Source: Oceanipulchritudo coccoides (GTDB taxonomy: Bacteria > Verrucomicrobiota > Verrucomicrobiia > Opitutales > Oceanipulchritudinaceae). From it: DNA of 64,000 nucleotides. Location: NCBI RefSeq assembly GCF_010500615.1, contig NZ_JAAGNX010000003.1, forward strand, positions 248,001 to 312,000. The letters run 5' to 3'. The notes below the pieces were generated by a model. The model was not told where the DNA came from. It saw nothing but the letters and a program-made list of their open reading frames with translations, and made no database searches. Every line of letters starts with the position of its first letter. Position 1 is the stretch's first letter. Made by a program: the position numbers and the translations under genes. This document shows, in pieces, positions 28,959-36,517 of the stretch.

Positions 28959-30247
28959 GAGGCCATCTCCTCGGCTTCGGTCACGGATAGTTCCCCACTA
29001 AGTAGTTTGGGGAGAAGGGTGTCTCGGAGGTTGGCGAGGGTGCGGGACTCCATAAGATTTGATTTAATTCTGTTCAAAAAATTTCCTGCTGCGGAGCCGA
29101 AAACATTGGTAATTTCTGCAGGCATAACCGTTGCATTCAATGTATCGAAAGTTTGCCGAGTGATTGTATCAAAGACAGTCCCATGAGTTCTTTGTTGAAG
29201 ATCCCCAATAGCTTCTTTGATGAGGAAGTAGATAAAGATATTATCGAATCCAGAAACTCCACGAATCCCATAGCATGATTGATTCATTGCCATGGGCACA
29301 CCCACTAAGGCTAACTTACCAACAGTTCCGCGGGCACTAATAATCGTTGTATTCTCGGGAAGAATCTTTGCGGCACTGTTGTCAATTCCAAGTTGAGAAA
29401 CATTTTTTTCAGTATTAATTACCCATACATCAGTCTCCTGGGGAGAATCTTTAACGGAATACCAAGGAATGTTACCATTCCAATATTCGTCTACTGATGT
29501 CTTGGGTGTTCCACCACTGAGAATCTCTATAATTTCAAACAAAGGAGCAACCTCCCACCCCTCAGGGATCGGTCCCAGCTCCGACTCGACAAACTTACTG
29601 GGGAAGAGCTTAGCGGTCTCGGCATCCATTCCGGCGGGCTGGCGGCCATCCATCTTGACACGGACAGGATCAAAATCGACAAACCAACTCTTGAACAGGG
29701 CCCGGGCCATGGCCTCCAGCGTCTCGTTCATCTTGCGGTTCAGCTCTATCTTGTCGTCAAGCGTGCCGAGGATGTGGGCGATGGCTTTTTGTTCGGGGAG
29801 AGGGGGGAGATAAATTTCTAATGATGAAACTTGATCAAATGTGATTTGTGGAAATGTGCCAGAGCGAGATTCCGCAAGATGTTGGAGCCAATTTGTGGTG
29901 TGCGTGCTCGTCAGAAACTGATAAAGATACCTCGGGAAAACTTTCTCCTTATTTGCCCTTATTACCATTAATTTCGTAGAAACCACATAATCGTTCGCTT
30001 CAAAATCTATGTATGCCCACCTTCCGTTTGCTGGCCTGATTTCACTAAAAAGAATGTCATCCAAACGGATAGATTTTTTGGCCTGCCCCGGCCAATCCTT
30101 GACGGAGGAATAATTGCGGTGCAGAAGACCTCCATTATGAATATCCGAAGTGTTTAAAAATATTAGCTCCTCCTTATTGAAACTGTGAGTTTCAGAAATG
30201 GAAGATGCTACTTGTCCAACTTCAACAATTGGGACTTCAGTCGCCAT
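28955..30247 (-). CDS. hsdS: type I restriction enzyme, HsdS specificity subunit
   Basis: The DNA-recognition subunit, 430 residues. Two variable target-recognition domains (about 1-150 and 225-375) are each followed by a conserved helical spacer. The central spacer reads [20 protein letters not shown], then the family motif [20 protein letters not shown]; the second TRD opens with [10 protein letters not shown] and LSGGTPKT; the C-terminal repeat ends with [16 protein letters not shown]. Both half-site domains look intact, so the site should be bipartite; its sequence cannot be deduced. The start lies 11 bp inside the 3' end of hsdM. Confidence 0.96.
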   Translation of the reverse strand: MATEVPIVEVGQVASSISETHSFNKEELIFLNTSDIHNGGLLHRNYSSVKDWPGQAKKSIRLDDILFSEIRPANGRWAYIDFEANDYVVSTKLMVIRANKEKVFPRYLYQFLTSTHTTNWLQHLAESRSGTFPQITFDQVSSLEIYLPPLPEQKAIAHILGTLDDKIELNRKMNETLEAMARALFKSWFVDFDPVRVKMDGRQPAGMDAETAKLFPSKFVESELGPIPEGWEVAPLFEIIEILSGGTPKTSVDEYWNGNIPWYSVKDSPQETDVWVINTEKNVSQLGIDNSAAKILPENTTIISARGTVGKLALVGVPMAMNQSCYGIRGVSGFDNIFIYFLIKEAIGDLQQRTHGTVFDTITRQTFDTLNATVMPAEITNVFGSAAGNFLNRIKSNLMESRTLANLRDTLLPKLLSGELSVTEAEEMAS

Positions 30248-31868
30248 ATCGAAGTCCTCTTAAATTTCTAAGAATTTCCTTCTCCAACCTCGCCGACTCC
30301 TCAAACTGCGCCTCAAGTTCCGTCACCAGCCGCGGCATCTTCTCCTCGAAGGGCTCGCCATCATCCTCGACATCCTCAGCCCCAACATAGCGACCTGGCG
30401 TCAGGACATAGCCGTGCTTCTCAATCTCCTCAGTAGAAGCCGATTTGCAGAATCCGGGAATGTCCTCGTAAGGGGCTGACAAACTCAATTGGATACCCTT
30501 CTTCTCAGCGATCTCCAGAGTTTTTTCTATATCCCATCGCCACAAATGGTATGTGTCGGAAATCTTGGCAATGTCCTCCTCAGTCAATTCCCGGTGCACA
30601 CGATCGACGAGTGTTCCCATCTTGCGTGCATCAATGAACAGGGTCTCACGATGCCGGGACCGGATAGCCTCACCACCTTTTGACTCCCGGGCCGACTTGT
30701 TACGGGTCAGGAACCAGAGACAGACTGGAATAGCCGTGGAGTAAAACAACTGCCCTGGCAGGGCTACCATGCAATCGACCAAATCCGCCTCAATCATCGC
30801 CTTACGAATCTCACCCTCCCCCGACTGGTTGGATGACATGCTGCCATTGGCGAGGACAAATCCCGCTGTCCCGTTCGGGGCCAGGTGATGAAGAAAATGC
30901 TGCACCCAGGCAAAGTTGGCGTTGCCCTTGGGCGGGATACCAAACTGCCAGCGGACATCGTCCTCATTGCGATGCCAGTCCGAATCGTTGAAGGGGGGAT
31001 TAGCCAGGACAAAGTCAGCCTTCAAGTCCTTGTGAAGGTCACGACGAAAGGTATCGGCATGCTCAGGACCGAAGTCCGCCTCGATTCCCCGAATAGCGAG
31101 GTTCATGACCGCCAGGCGCCGGGTTGTGGAATTGCTCTCCTGTCCATAGACGGAGATGTCCCCGATCCGGCCCCCGTGCTCCAGGACAAACTTCTCCGAC
31201 TGGACAAACATCCCGCCCGAGCCGCAGCAGGGGTCATAGACGCGTCCATGATACGGGGCCAGCATCTCGACCAGCAAGCGCACCACATAGGAAGGCGTAT
31301 AGAACTGCCCTCCCCGCTTGCCCTCGGCACTGGCAAATTGGGACAGGAAATACTCGTAGACCCGTCCCAGGACATCCTTGGAACGGTTCTCCTTGTCGCC
31401 CAGGCCAATTGTGCTGACAAGGTCAATCAGCTCACCCAGACGGTGCTTATCCAGAGCAGGACGGGCATAGTCCTTGGGCAATACTCCCTTCAACCGTGGA
31501 TTGTCCCGCTCAATGGCCACCATGGCATCATCGACAATCTTCCCGATCGTCGGTTGCTTGGCATTGGCCTGGAGATTGGCCCAACGGGCCTCCTTGGGGA
31601 CCCAGAACACATTCTCGGCCTTATATTCGTCCGCATCCTCCGGGTCGGCTCCCTCAAAGTCCCCCTCTCCCGCCGCCAGCTTGGCGTGCATCTCCTCAAA
31701 GCTGTCGGAGATATACTTCAGGAAAATCAGCCCCAGCACCACATGCTTGTATTCCGCCGCATCCATGTTGCTGCGCAGCTTGTCGGCAGCCAGCCAGAGC
31801 TTGGCCTCAAATCCGATGTTGGCGGTGGAATTGGCGTTCTTTTTGGCAGTCTTCTTCTTCGGGGGCAT
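30237..31868 (-). CDS. hsdM: type I DNA adenine methyltransferase, HsdM subunit
   Basis: The modification subunit, an N6-adenine methyltransferase that also forms part of the restriction complex. 543 residues from the ATG at 31868 ([10 protein letters not shown], a Lys-rich tail). The N-terminal helical domain includes [20 protein letters not shown] and [18 protein letters not shown] binding is seen in [11 protein letters not shown] (211-221) and catalysis in ANPPFND (289-295, NPPF class gamma). The C-terminal helices contact HsdS. It is the first gene of the operon. The ATG lies inside a repeated 75-bp element whose second copy is at 36416-36490; there is no Shine-Dalgarno sequence. Confidence 0.97.
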   Translation of the reverse strand: MPPKKKTAKKNANSTANIGFEAKLWLAADKLRSNMDAAEYKHVVLGLIFLKYISDSFEEMHAKLAAGEGDFEGADPEDADEYKAENVFWVPKEARWANLQANAKQPTIGKIVDDAMVAIERDNPRLKGVLPKDYARPALDKHRLGELIDLVSTIGLGDKENRSKDVLGRVYEYFLSQFASAEGKRGGQFYTPSYVVRLLVEMLAPYHGRVYDPCCGSGGMFVQSEKFVLEHGGRIGDISVYGQESNSTTRRLAVMNLAIRGIEADFGPEHADTFRRDLHKDLKADFVLANPPFNDSDWHRNEDDVRWQFGIPPKGNANFAWVQHFLHHLAPNGTAGFVLANGSMSSNQSGEGEIRKAMIEADLVDCMVALPGQLFYSTAIPVCLWFLTRNKSARESKGGEAIRSRHRETLFIDARKMGTLVDRVHRELTEEDIAKISDTYHLWRWDIEKTLEIAEKKGIQLSLSAPYEDIPGFCKSASTEEIEKHGYVLTPGRYVGAEDVEDDGEPFEEKMPRLVTELEAQFEESARLEKEILRNLRGLRYGD

Positions 31869-31932
31869 AGGCAATGTCGCTTTCAGGAATCGATATGGCG
31901 GCCCCCACCCGATTCTGCAAACGAAAAGTAGG
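31857..31932 (-). repeat. copy A of a ~75-bp element carrying the hsdM start
   Basis: The block around the hsdM initiation codon. Bases 31857-31887 match 36416-36446 at 30 of 31 positions, and 31917-31932 match 36476-36490 but for one extra G; the 29 bases between are looser. Read leftwards it ends with CTGAAAGCGACATTGCC, TATG and the first four hsdM codons (MPPK). It is probably a promoter/translation-initiation region, since each copy sits directly upstream of a minus-strand gene. Confidence 0.8.
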
Positions 31933-32069
31933 GTTTTTTACTTTTCCTTGCCTTTTAAATTTCCAGTAGATACTCAGGGGCCTGTGTCCCGTTTAGTTTT
32001 AATTCCGCAGATCGCTGTAGCGAGGAGGTTTCTTTGTAAGCATTCCTTCACACGATCATTTATACTTTT

Positions 32070-33500
32070 ATGAACTTCAGATTGCCACCTCCACAATACA
32101 GACCCCTTAAACTGATTCTTCCGTTTCTCTTGTTATTCAATGGTAATGTTGAAGCTCATCATACCGGAGAATTATATGTGGAACGAGGGCCATTCAGGAT
32201 CATTGCTGATTACTCAATGGATAGTAGTGGTTTTTTCACAACTGAAAGACGCACCACCGTTCAAGCCGTATTTCATTATTTCGAGCACTATTTGCATACA
32301 AGTTTTCACGGTCTGGGTCCATACGGGAATAATACCTGGTCCTGGAGACTTTACCACCCCAGCACCGGTGAGCTGATTACCATGCAAAATCCCACCGCCT
32401 ACAATGACACTATCTTCATTTACCTTGGAGCACGAGAACTGGGAGGATACCGCTTGGCCCAAGGCGGTCACGTGTCAGCGGGCGCTTACGGATCCAGTGA
32501 GTTTTTATCCCTTATTAATGAGCGGAATTCGACAGAGCTCTTTATTCCTTGGGCGGGAACAATCAGTCTCAACAGTACCTTGAACTGGCATGCACCTCCG
32601 CATCCCTATGATCCGCAATCCTTCAGTGCAAAGCATGACCTCTTTTCAACCATTTCCCATGAGTTATGCCATGTTCTTGGCATTGGAAGTAAACAATGCA
32701 GATCATGGAATAACGACACCAATAACCTCAATTTTACGGGTGCAGCTACCATGGATTGCTATGGAGGACCCATTCCCTTGGATAGCAGTGGAAGCCATTG
32801 GGATGTCAGTGTGAAGAGCACTGTTTGGTCATGGTATGAAATGAGCCAACAAACACTTGTTTCCACATCAACGCAGGCTGGCAAACGGCTATATATGACT
32901 GACCTCGACTGGATGGCACTCCGTGATTTGGGCCACGAAGTATGGAAATTCCCTCAAAACCTTCTTTGGTATCCAAAATCAGGTCCGCTCCCTGATTTAT
33001 TAGGTGACCTGAGGATCCGGGACAATATATTGCGCCTTGAATTCCTGACCAAGAGTGCTCCATCTGATTTATGGGCTCAGAACATGGGAAGAACATTAAC
33101 CCAGGCATTTTACCGTCCGATTGCAGAGGTAAACGAGATACAGCCTGGATATTATAAGGTTAGTTACCGGGTCAACAATGGAGATTATAGAATACACCTC
33201 TATTCTGATAGTAACACTTTGCTGCGGGCTCGTGATGGCAAAGGCGATCAGCCACATGTCTTTTCCGGCGACTGGCAAGCATCCCAGTCTTTCGCGTGGC
33301 ATCAGAGAGCAGGATATTACTTCATAGGCAATTGGCCGTGGGTTTACCTTCCCAACTCGTCTATATGGGCCTACGCGGTTGTATCAGAAGAAAATACTTA
33401 TCTGTACGACCCTGAGTCCAGGGAATGGAATTACACTAACTCCTCTCTAGCGCCATGGATGTATTCATTAGCCACGCATAAGTGGAAGTTGTTGAACTGA
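32070..33500 (+). CDS. secreted zinc metalloprotease-like protein (metzincin type)
   Basis: A 476-residue exported protein with signal peptide (LKLILPFLLLFNGNVEA ends near residue 29). The zinc-binding motif is SHELCHVLGIGS (about 195-206): HExxH plus Gly, with Ser where metzincins usually place the third His. A later GSHWD (about 241-245) may supply the third ligand, as in related HEIGHxLG proteins with a GSHW motif. LYMTDLDWMALRDLGHEVW then plays the part of the Met-turn region. The C-terminal 60 residues are rich in Trp/Tyr (YYFIGNWPWVYLP, EWNY, WMYSLATHKW) and resemble the tail of the chromosomal CAP protein. Many N-glycan-like NxT/S sites are incidental. It is the first gene of the segment between the two 75-bp repeats, convergent with the propeller gene (4-bp gap). 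Confidence 0.8.
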   Translation: MNFRLPPPQYRPLKLILPFLLLFNGNVEAHHTGELYVERGPFRIIADYSMDSSGFFTTERRTTVQAVFHYFEHYLHTSFHGLGPYGNNTWSWRLYHPSTGELITMQNPTAYNDTIFIYLGARELGGYRLAQGGHVSAGAYGSSEFLSLINERNSTELFIPWAGTISLNSTLNWHAPPHPYDPQSFSAKHDLFSTISHELCHVLGIGSKQCRSWNNDTNNLNFTGAATMDCYGGPIPLDSSGSHWDVSVKSTVWSWYEMSQQTLVSTSTQAGKRLYMTDLDWMALRDLGHEVWKFPQNLLWYPKSGPLPDLLGDLRIRDNILRLEFLTKSAPSDLWAQNMGRTLTQAFYRPIAEVNEIQPGYYKVSYRVNNGDYRIHLYSDSNTLLRARDGKGDQPHVFSGDWQASQSFAWHQRAGYYFIGNWPWVYLPNSSIWAYAVVSEENTYLYDPESREWNYTNSSLAPWMYSLATHKWKLLN

Positions 33501-33503
33501 ATT

Positions 33504-34646
33504 CTACTCTGCGTCAGGCTTAACCCTGAAGAACTTCTTGTTCTGGTCCCTGGTTGTGAAGAAACCTGCCCATTCTTTGCCGTCTCCAGCTATTGGATCC
33601 AGAATGTCCGTCCAGCTTTCCAAATCCTCAGAAATCTGAAGCTGATATTCCTCACCAGGATCCGTCTCAGGGATCCAGAGCTCTATTGCAGTCCCAACAT
33701 TTAGGTTATCATCCGGGATATAAACCAGGATTTCACCCGAAATCCCCATGGCGATCAATTTTCCATTTAAATATTCGATCCCCGTTAAGCGAACGCTAAC
33801 GGGTGACCCCTCAGATGACCATGAAACCCCATCCTTACTGGAAAGGATACTTCCGTCATAGCTGGTTATCCAGATTCTCCCGAAAGCGTATGCTACTGCA
33901 TCATGACTCGCGGAAAAACCAGTAGTTTGGGGATACCATGTTCCGTCCCCGCTTCCAGATAGTACGTTACTGTTTGGACTGCCAACAACTGCCCATAGGC
34001 CATTGCCATAGCCGACGCCATGGAATCCCACATTTGCGATATGTCCGTCCGACTCATCAGTCCAGACTATGGCGTTGAGGCTTGTAATTATGGTTGTCTC
34101 ACTTCCAACGGCGACCCAAAGACCAGCGCCGTAAGCAACATCATATAAATCGTTGGTTACTGGCGAAACCTCGATGTTCCATGTTAGACCATCGGCCGAC
34201 GAAAAGATCCCACCATCCCAAGCCACTGCAACAAATTGGTCCTCTGCGTAGGTGACACCTTGAATATCGACTTTAGTGAATGCCGTCTGTGTTGCCCAAG
34301 TTGTACCGTTAGAACTTGTAATAACCGTCCCATTTAGCCCTACAGCCACAAAACGTCCATTGCCAAAGGAAATATCCAATAGGTCATAACCAAGATTGTG
34401 AAAATCCCAATTTATCGAATCGTTGCTTACAAGGACTCCACTTGATCCGCGGGTTGTAAGAACATAGAAGCCATTTCCATAGGCCCCTCCACCAATTTGG
34501 TGGTTTTGAGCAGTTGATATTGAGATCCATTGCCCGGCATAGGTAATGTTAGCAACTCCGAAAAGAGCTAAGGCAAAAGCAATCATCGAAAGAGTGCGGA
34601 AACTTAATTTTAAGGGATAACAAATCGTGAAGAAAAAGAAACTCAT
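33504..34646 (-). CDS. secreted beta-propeller (BNR/sialidase-like) protein
   Basis: A 380-residue exported protein. The hydrophobic N-terminus (MIAFALALFGVANITYAGQW from Met21) is a signal peptide; translation may start at 34646 or at that internal Met. Six to seven repeats of the type YGNGxWVAVG-x-x-G-x-I-x-SS-x-DG-x-x-W (for example FGNGRFVAVGLNGTVITSSN, then YGAGLWVAVGSETTIITSLN) form a beta-propeller like those of BNR/photosynthesis-stability-factor relatives. The sialidase Arg triad is not apparent, so binding is likelier than glycosidase activity. The C-terminus (YQLQISEDLESWTDI ... KKFFRVKP) is the short tail shared by five proteins in this window. Confidence 0.83.
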   Translation of the reverse strand: MSFFFFTICYPLKLSFRTLSMIAFALALFGVANITYAGQWISISTAQNHQIGGGAYGNGFYVLTTRGSSGVLVSNDSINWDFHNLGYDLLDISFGNGRFVAVGLNGTVITSSNGTTWATQTAFTKVDIQGVTYAEDQFVAVAWDGGIFSSADGLTWNIEVSPVTNDLYDVAYGAGLWVAVGSETTIITSLNAIVWTDESDGHIANVGFHGVGYGNGLWAVVGSPNSNVLSGSGDGTWYPQTTGFSASHDAVAYAFGRIWITSYDGSILSSKDGVSWSSEGSPVSVRLTGIEYLNGKLIAMGISGEILVYIPDDNLNVGTAIELWIPETDPGEEYQLQISEDLESWTDILDPIAGDGKEWAGFFTTRDQNKKFFRVKPDAE

Positions 34647-34823
34647 AGCAAATACCTGATAATGGCTGATACCAAATTGAGCAATTAGAAAATCAGGTCT
34701 CTCCTGGTGAACGAATTGAAAACTCCCTGTTGATTATTATCAAAGGCATAAAATGGTATGTAGTGCTCACAGATCATAAAATTGGGGTTGAATCTGGGGA
34801 GGAGCCGCATCTGGCGAGGTTGG

Positions 34824-35102
34824 CTAGTTGTCGCGAATGGCCCTCTGTCGGGCCCTCCGTTTGCGAATCTGCTTGAACTGTTTATGTCCACGACGCATAT
34901 GCTCTTCCTTGGGTAATTGGAAAAATTTGCAGTGGCTAATCATCCGGACCCGCCACAATTTATATTCGCGGTTTTTATCCTCTGTGGTCCTTTCAATGTT
35001 AAGGGTGGAACCCACCCCATTAAGCAGTCCCTGCAGCTCTATAGCATCAACTTTGCGTTCCTCCCACATTTCAGTTAACCATTGCTCCATTTCGTCTTCC
35101 AT
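34824..35102 (-). CDS. small basic hypothetical protein
   Basis: A 92-residue protein from the ATG at 35102 (MEDEMEQWLTEMWEERKVDA). The first half is acidic and helical; the second ends in a strongly basic tail (RRGHKQFKQIRKRRARQRAI). An earlier TTG start would add 23 residues. No family is recognised. The opposite strand also has an open frame of similar size, but that product is Ser/Leu/Arg-rich with no plausible fold, so the minus strand is preferred. Orientation matches the genes on either side. Confidence 0.45.
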   Translation of the reverse strand: MEDEMEQWLTEMWEERKVDAIELQGLLNGVGSTLNIERTTEDKNREYKLWRVRMISHCKFFQLPKEEHMRRGHKQFKQIRKRRARQRAIRDN

Positions 35103-35207
35103 AAGAACATCGTATATGTCGCATTCAAAAGGTGCAAAAATATTTAGTGGGGGAGCCGGCGCGCGTGGCAAATGAGCGAAGGAGACATCGCTTACTCAAA
35201 TACAGTT

Positions 35208-36401
35208 TTATTTGAACCAGGAAAAGGACGCTGGTTCCGGGGACTTCAAATATTTGTTGAAGAAATCATCGGCTCTGGATTTTACAGCTTTCATGTCTTC
35301 AGAACTCAGCATCTGTTTGTAATGATCCAGCCATTCCTCAAATTCTTTGGAAATTTTAGAGCTTTTATCAGCAGAAAGATAACTGCATTTAGCAAAGAGG
35401 AGCCACTTATAAGACTCAACAAGACTGACCGGTTCCTCCGTTGCATAAATTTTACAGAGGTAGTACTGTGCCTCAGGAACATTCTGTTTAGCGGCCTTTA
35501 GAAACCAACTTTTAGCCTGCTTTCGATCTACAGGAACACCGACCCCGTTATAATTCATCAGGGCCACGGCTAACTGGGACTTCCCATAGCCCAGCTCTGC
35601 CGCTCTATGGTGCCAATAGTATGCTTTTTTCTCATCTTTTAGCACACCCTCCCCCTTGGCATAAAATTCACCCAATGCATTCTGTGAGTACATGTGATCA
35701 TTTTGGGCTGCCTTTTCAATCCACGATAATCCACGGCCAAGATCTTTGGATACAACCTCTCCACGAAAATACATCATGCCCAATGAAGACCGGGATTGTA
35801 CATTCCCGTTCTCTGCGGCCAGCTTAAGCCAATAAACAGACTTTTTGTAGTCGTTTAGACCATACCAATTAGAGTGGTACATAAACAAGTCGGCTTGAGC
35901 CTTCGCACTACCTTTCTTGGCCCGCTCAACTATCTTACCAAAATTGACTAGGGAAAGAGGCAACGGGTCGCTGAAATAATTTTCCCCACCCATATAATTC
36001 CTTATATAGATTTTGTAGATCTCAGATTCTATTGACGATATGGGTATATACGGAAAAGAGCCATCCTCCTTGCATAGATTCGCTAAATTCTCTTCCAACG
36101 TTTCAGAGATGCACATCAGCGGCCTTCCAAAACTATATTGCAGGTGCTTTAATGTATTCAGAAGAATATAGTCTGAAAAATAAACCTGATTGGGCGCATT
36201 ATCACGCCCTTCCGTTGAATCGTTATTCAAAACGACAATAAGCAATTCCGGATCATACCGATCACACAACGCTCCCATCTCCGGTAGTGAGCTCACCTGG
36301 AGTAATTCTACACGGCAGGGTCTTTCTCTGGAATAAGCCCGTCGGATCATACTCCACCATTTCACCGGTTCTAACCCATCGCCGCAAAGAAGCACTTTCA
36401 T
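35208..36401 (-). CDS. Sel1-repeat protein with receiver-like N-terminal domain
   Basis: A 397-residue soluble protein. Residues 1-125 (MKVLLCGDG ... PELLIVVLNND ... LMCISETLEENL) have the alternating strand/helix order of a CheY-like receiver but lack a clear phospho-acceptor site. Residues about 155-330 hold at least four Sel1-like repeats (GLNDYKKSVYWLKLAAENGN, VSKDLGRGLSWIEKAAQNDH, LKDEKKAYYWHHRAAELGYG, VPVDRKQAKSWFLKAAKQNV). Sel1 proteins act as protein-interaction scaffolds; the partner here is unknown. The start codon overlaps the stop of a 9-codon leader reading frame (ATGA), so the gene is probably translated by coupling from the hsdM-like start just upstream. Confidence 0.85.
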   Translation of the reverse strand: MKVLLCGDGLEPVKWWSMIRRAYSRERPCRVELLQVSSLPEMGALCDRYDPELLIVVLNNDSTEGRDNAPNQVYFSDYILLNTLKHLQYSFGRPLMCISETLEENLANLCKEDGSFPYIPISSIESEIYKIYIRNYMGGENYFSDPLPLSLVNFGKIVERAKKGSAKAQADLFMYHSNWYGLNDYKKSVYWLKLAAENGNVQSRSSLGMMYFRGEVVSKDLGRGLSWIEKAAQNDHMYSQNALGEFYAKGEGVLKDEKKAYYWHHRAAELGYGKSQLAVALMNYNGVGVPVDRKQAKSWFLKAAKQNVPEAQYYLCKIYATEEPVSLVESYKWLLFAKCSYLSADKSSKISKEFEEWLDHYKQMLSSEDMKAVKSRADDFFNKYLKSPEPASFSWFK

Positions 36402-36427
36402 TTAAATCTTTCCTGCTTCGGTGGCAT
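36398..36427 (-). CDS. nine-residue leader frame derived from the hsdM start
   Basis: Within copy B of the 75-bp element, an ATG in the same position as the hsdM start opens the frame MPPKQERFK and stop. Its first four codons match those of hsdM (one silent change), and its TGA overlaps the ATG of the Sel1 gene. It looks like a fossil hsdM start that now acts as a translational leader. Translation is inferred from the arrangement only. Confidence 0.5.
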   Translation of the reverse strand: MPPKQERFK

Positions 36428-36490
36428 AGGCAATGTCGCTTTCAGGGGCCGGTATGGCCAACAGATTTTAAATCGGCAAACGAAAATAGG
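36416..36490 (-). repeat. copy B of the ~75-bp hsdM-start element
   Basis: Same orientation as the copy at 31857-31932, and placed directly upstream of the Sel1-repeat gene. The conserved ends are 36416-36446 and 36476-36490; the middle is diverged. The two copies bracket about 4.5 kb carrying four genes. Confidence 0.8.
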
Positions 36491-36517
36491 TCCTGATAAG
36501 GCATGTTCTGAGAATCC

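Noticed and set aside
30885-31931. 348-codon plus-strand open frame opposite hsdM
   Set aside because: It is antisense to intact hsdM motifs ([12 protein letters not shown]) and encodes no family feature; a shadow of the high-GC coding strand.
34828-35175. Plus-strand frame opposite the small basic protein
   Set aside because: The product is Ser/Leu/Arg-rich without plausible secondary structure; the minus-strand frame fits the neighbouring gene direction.
31857-36490. 75-bp repeats as integron attC sites
   Set aside because: No GTTRRRY/RYYYAAC core pair or imperfect hairpin was found and there is no IntI-type integrase; a promoter/start element explains them better.
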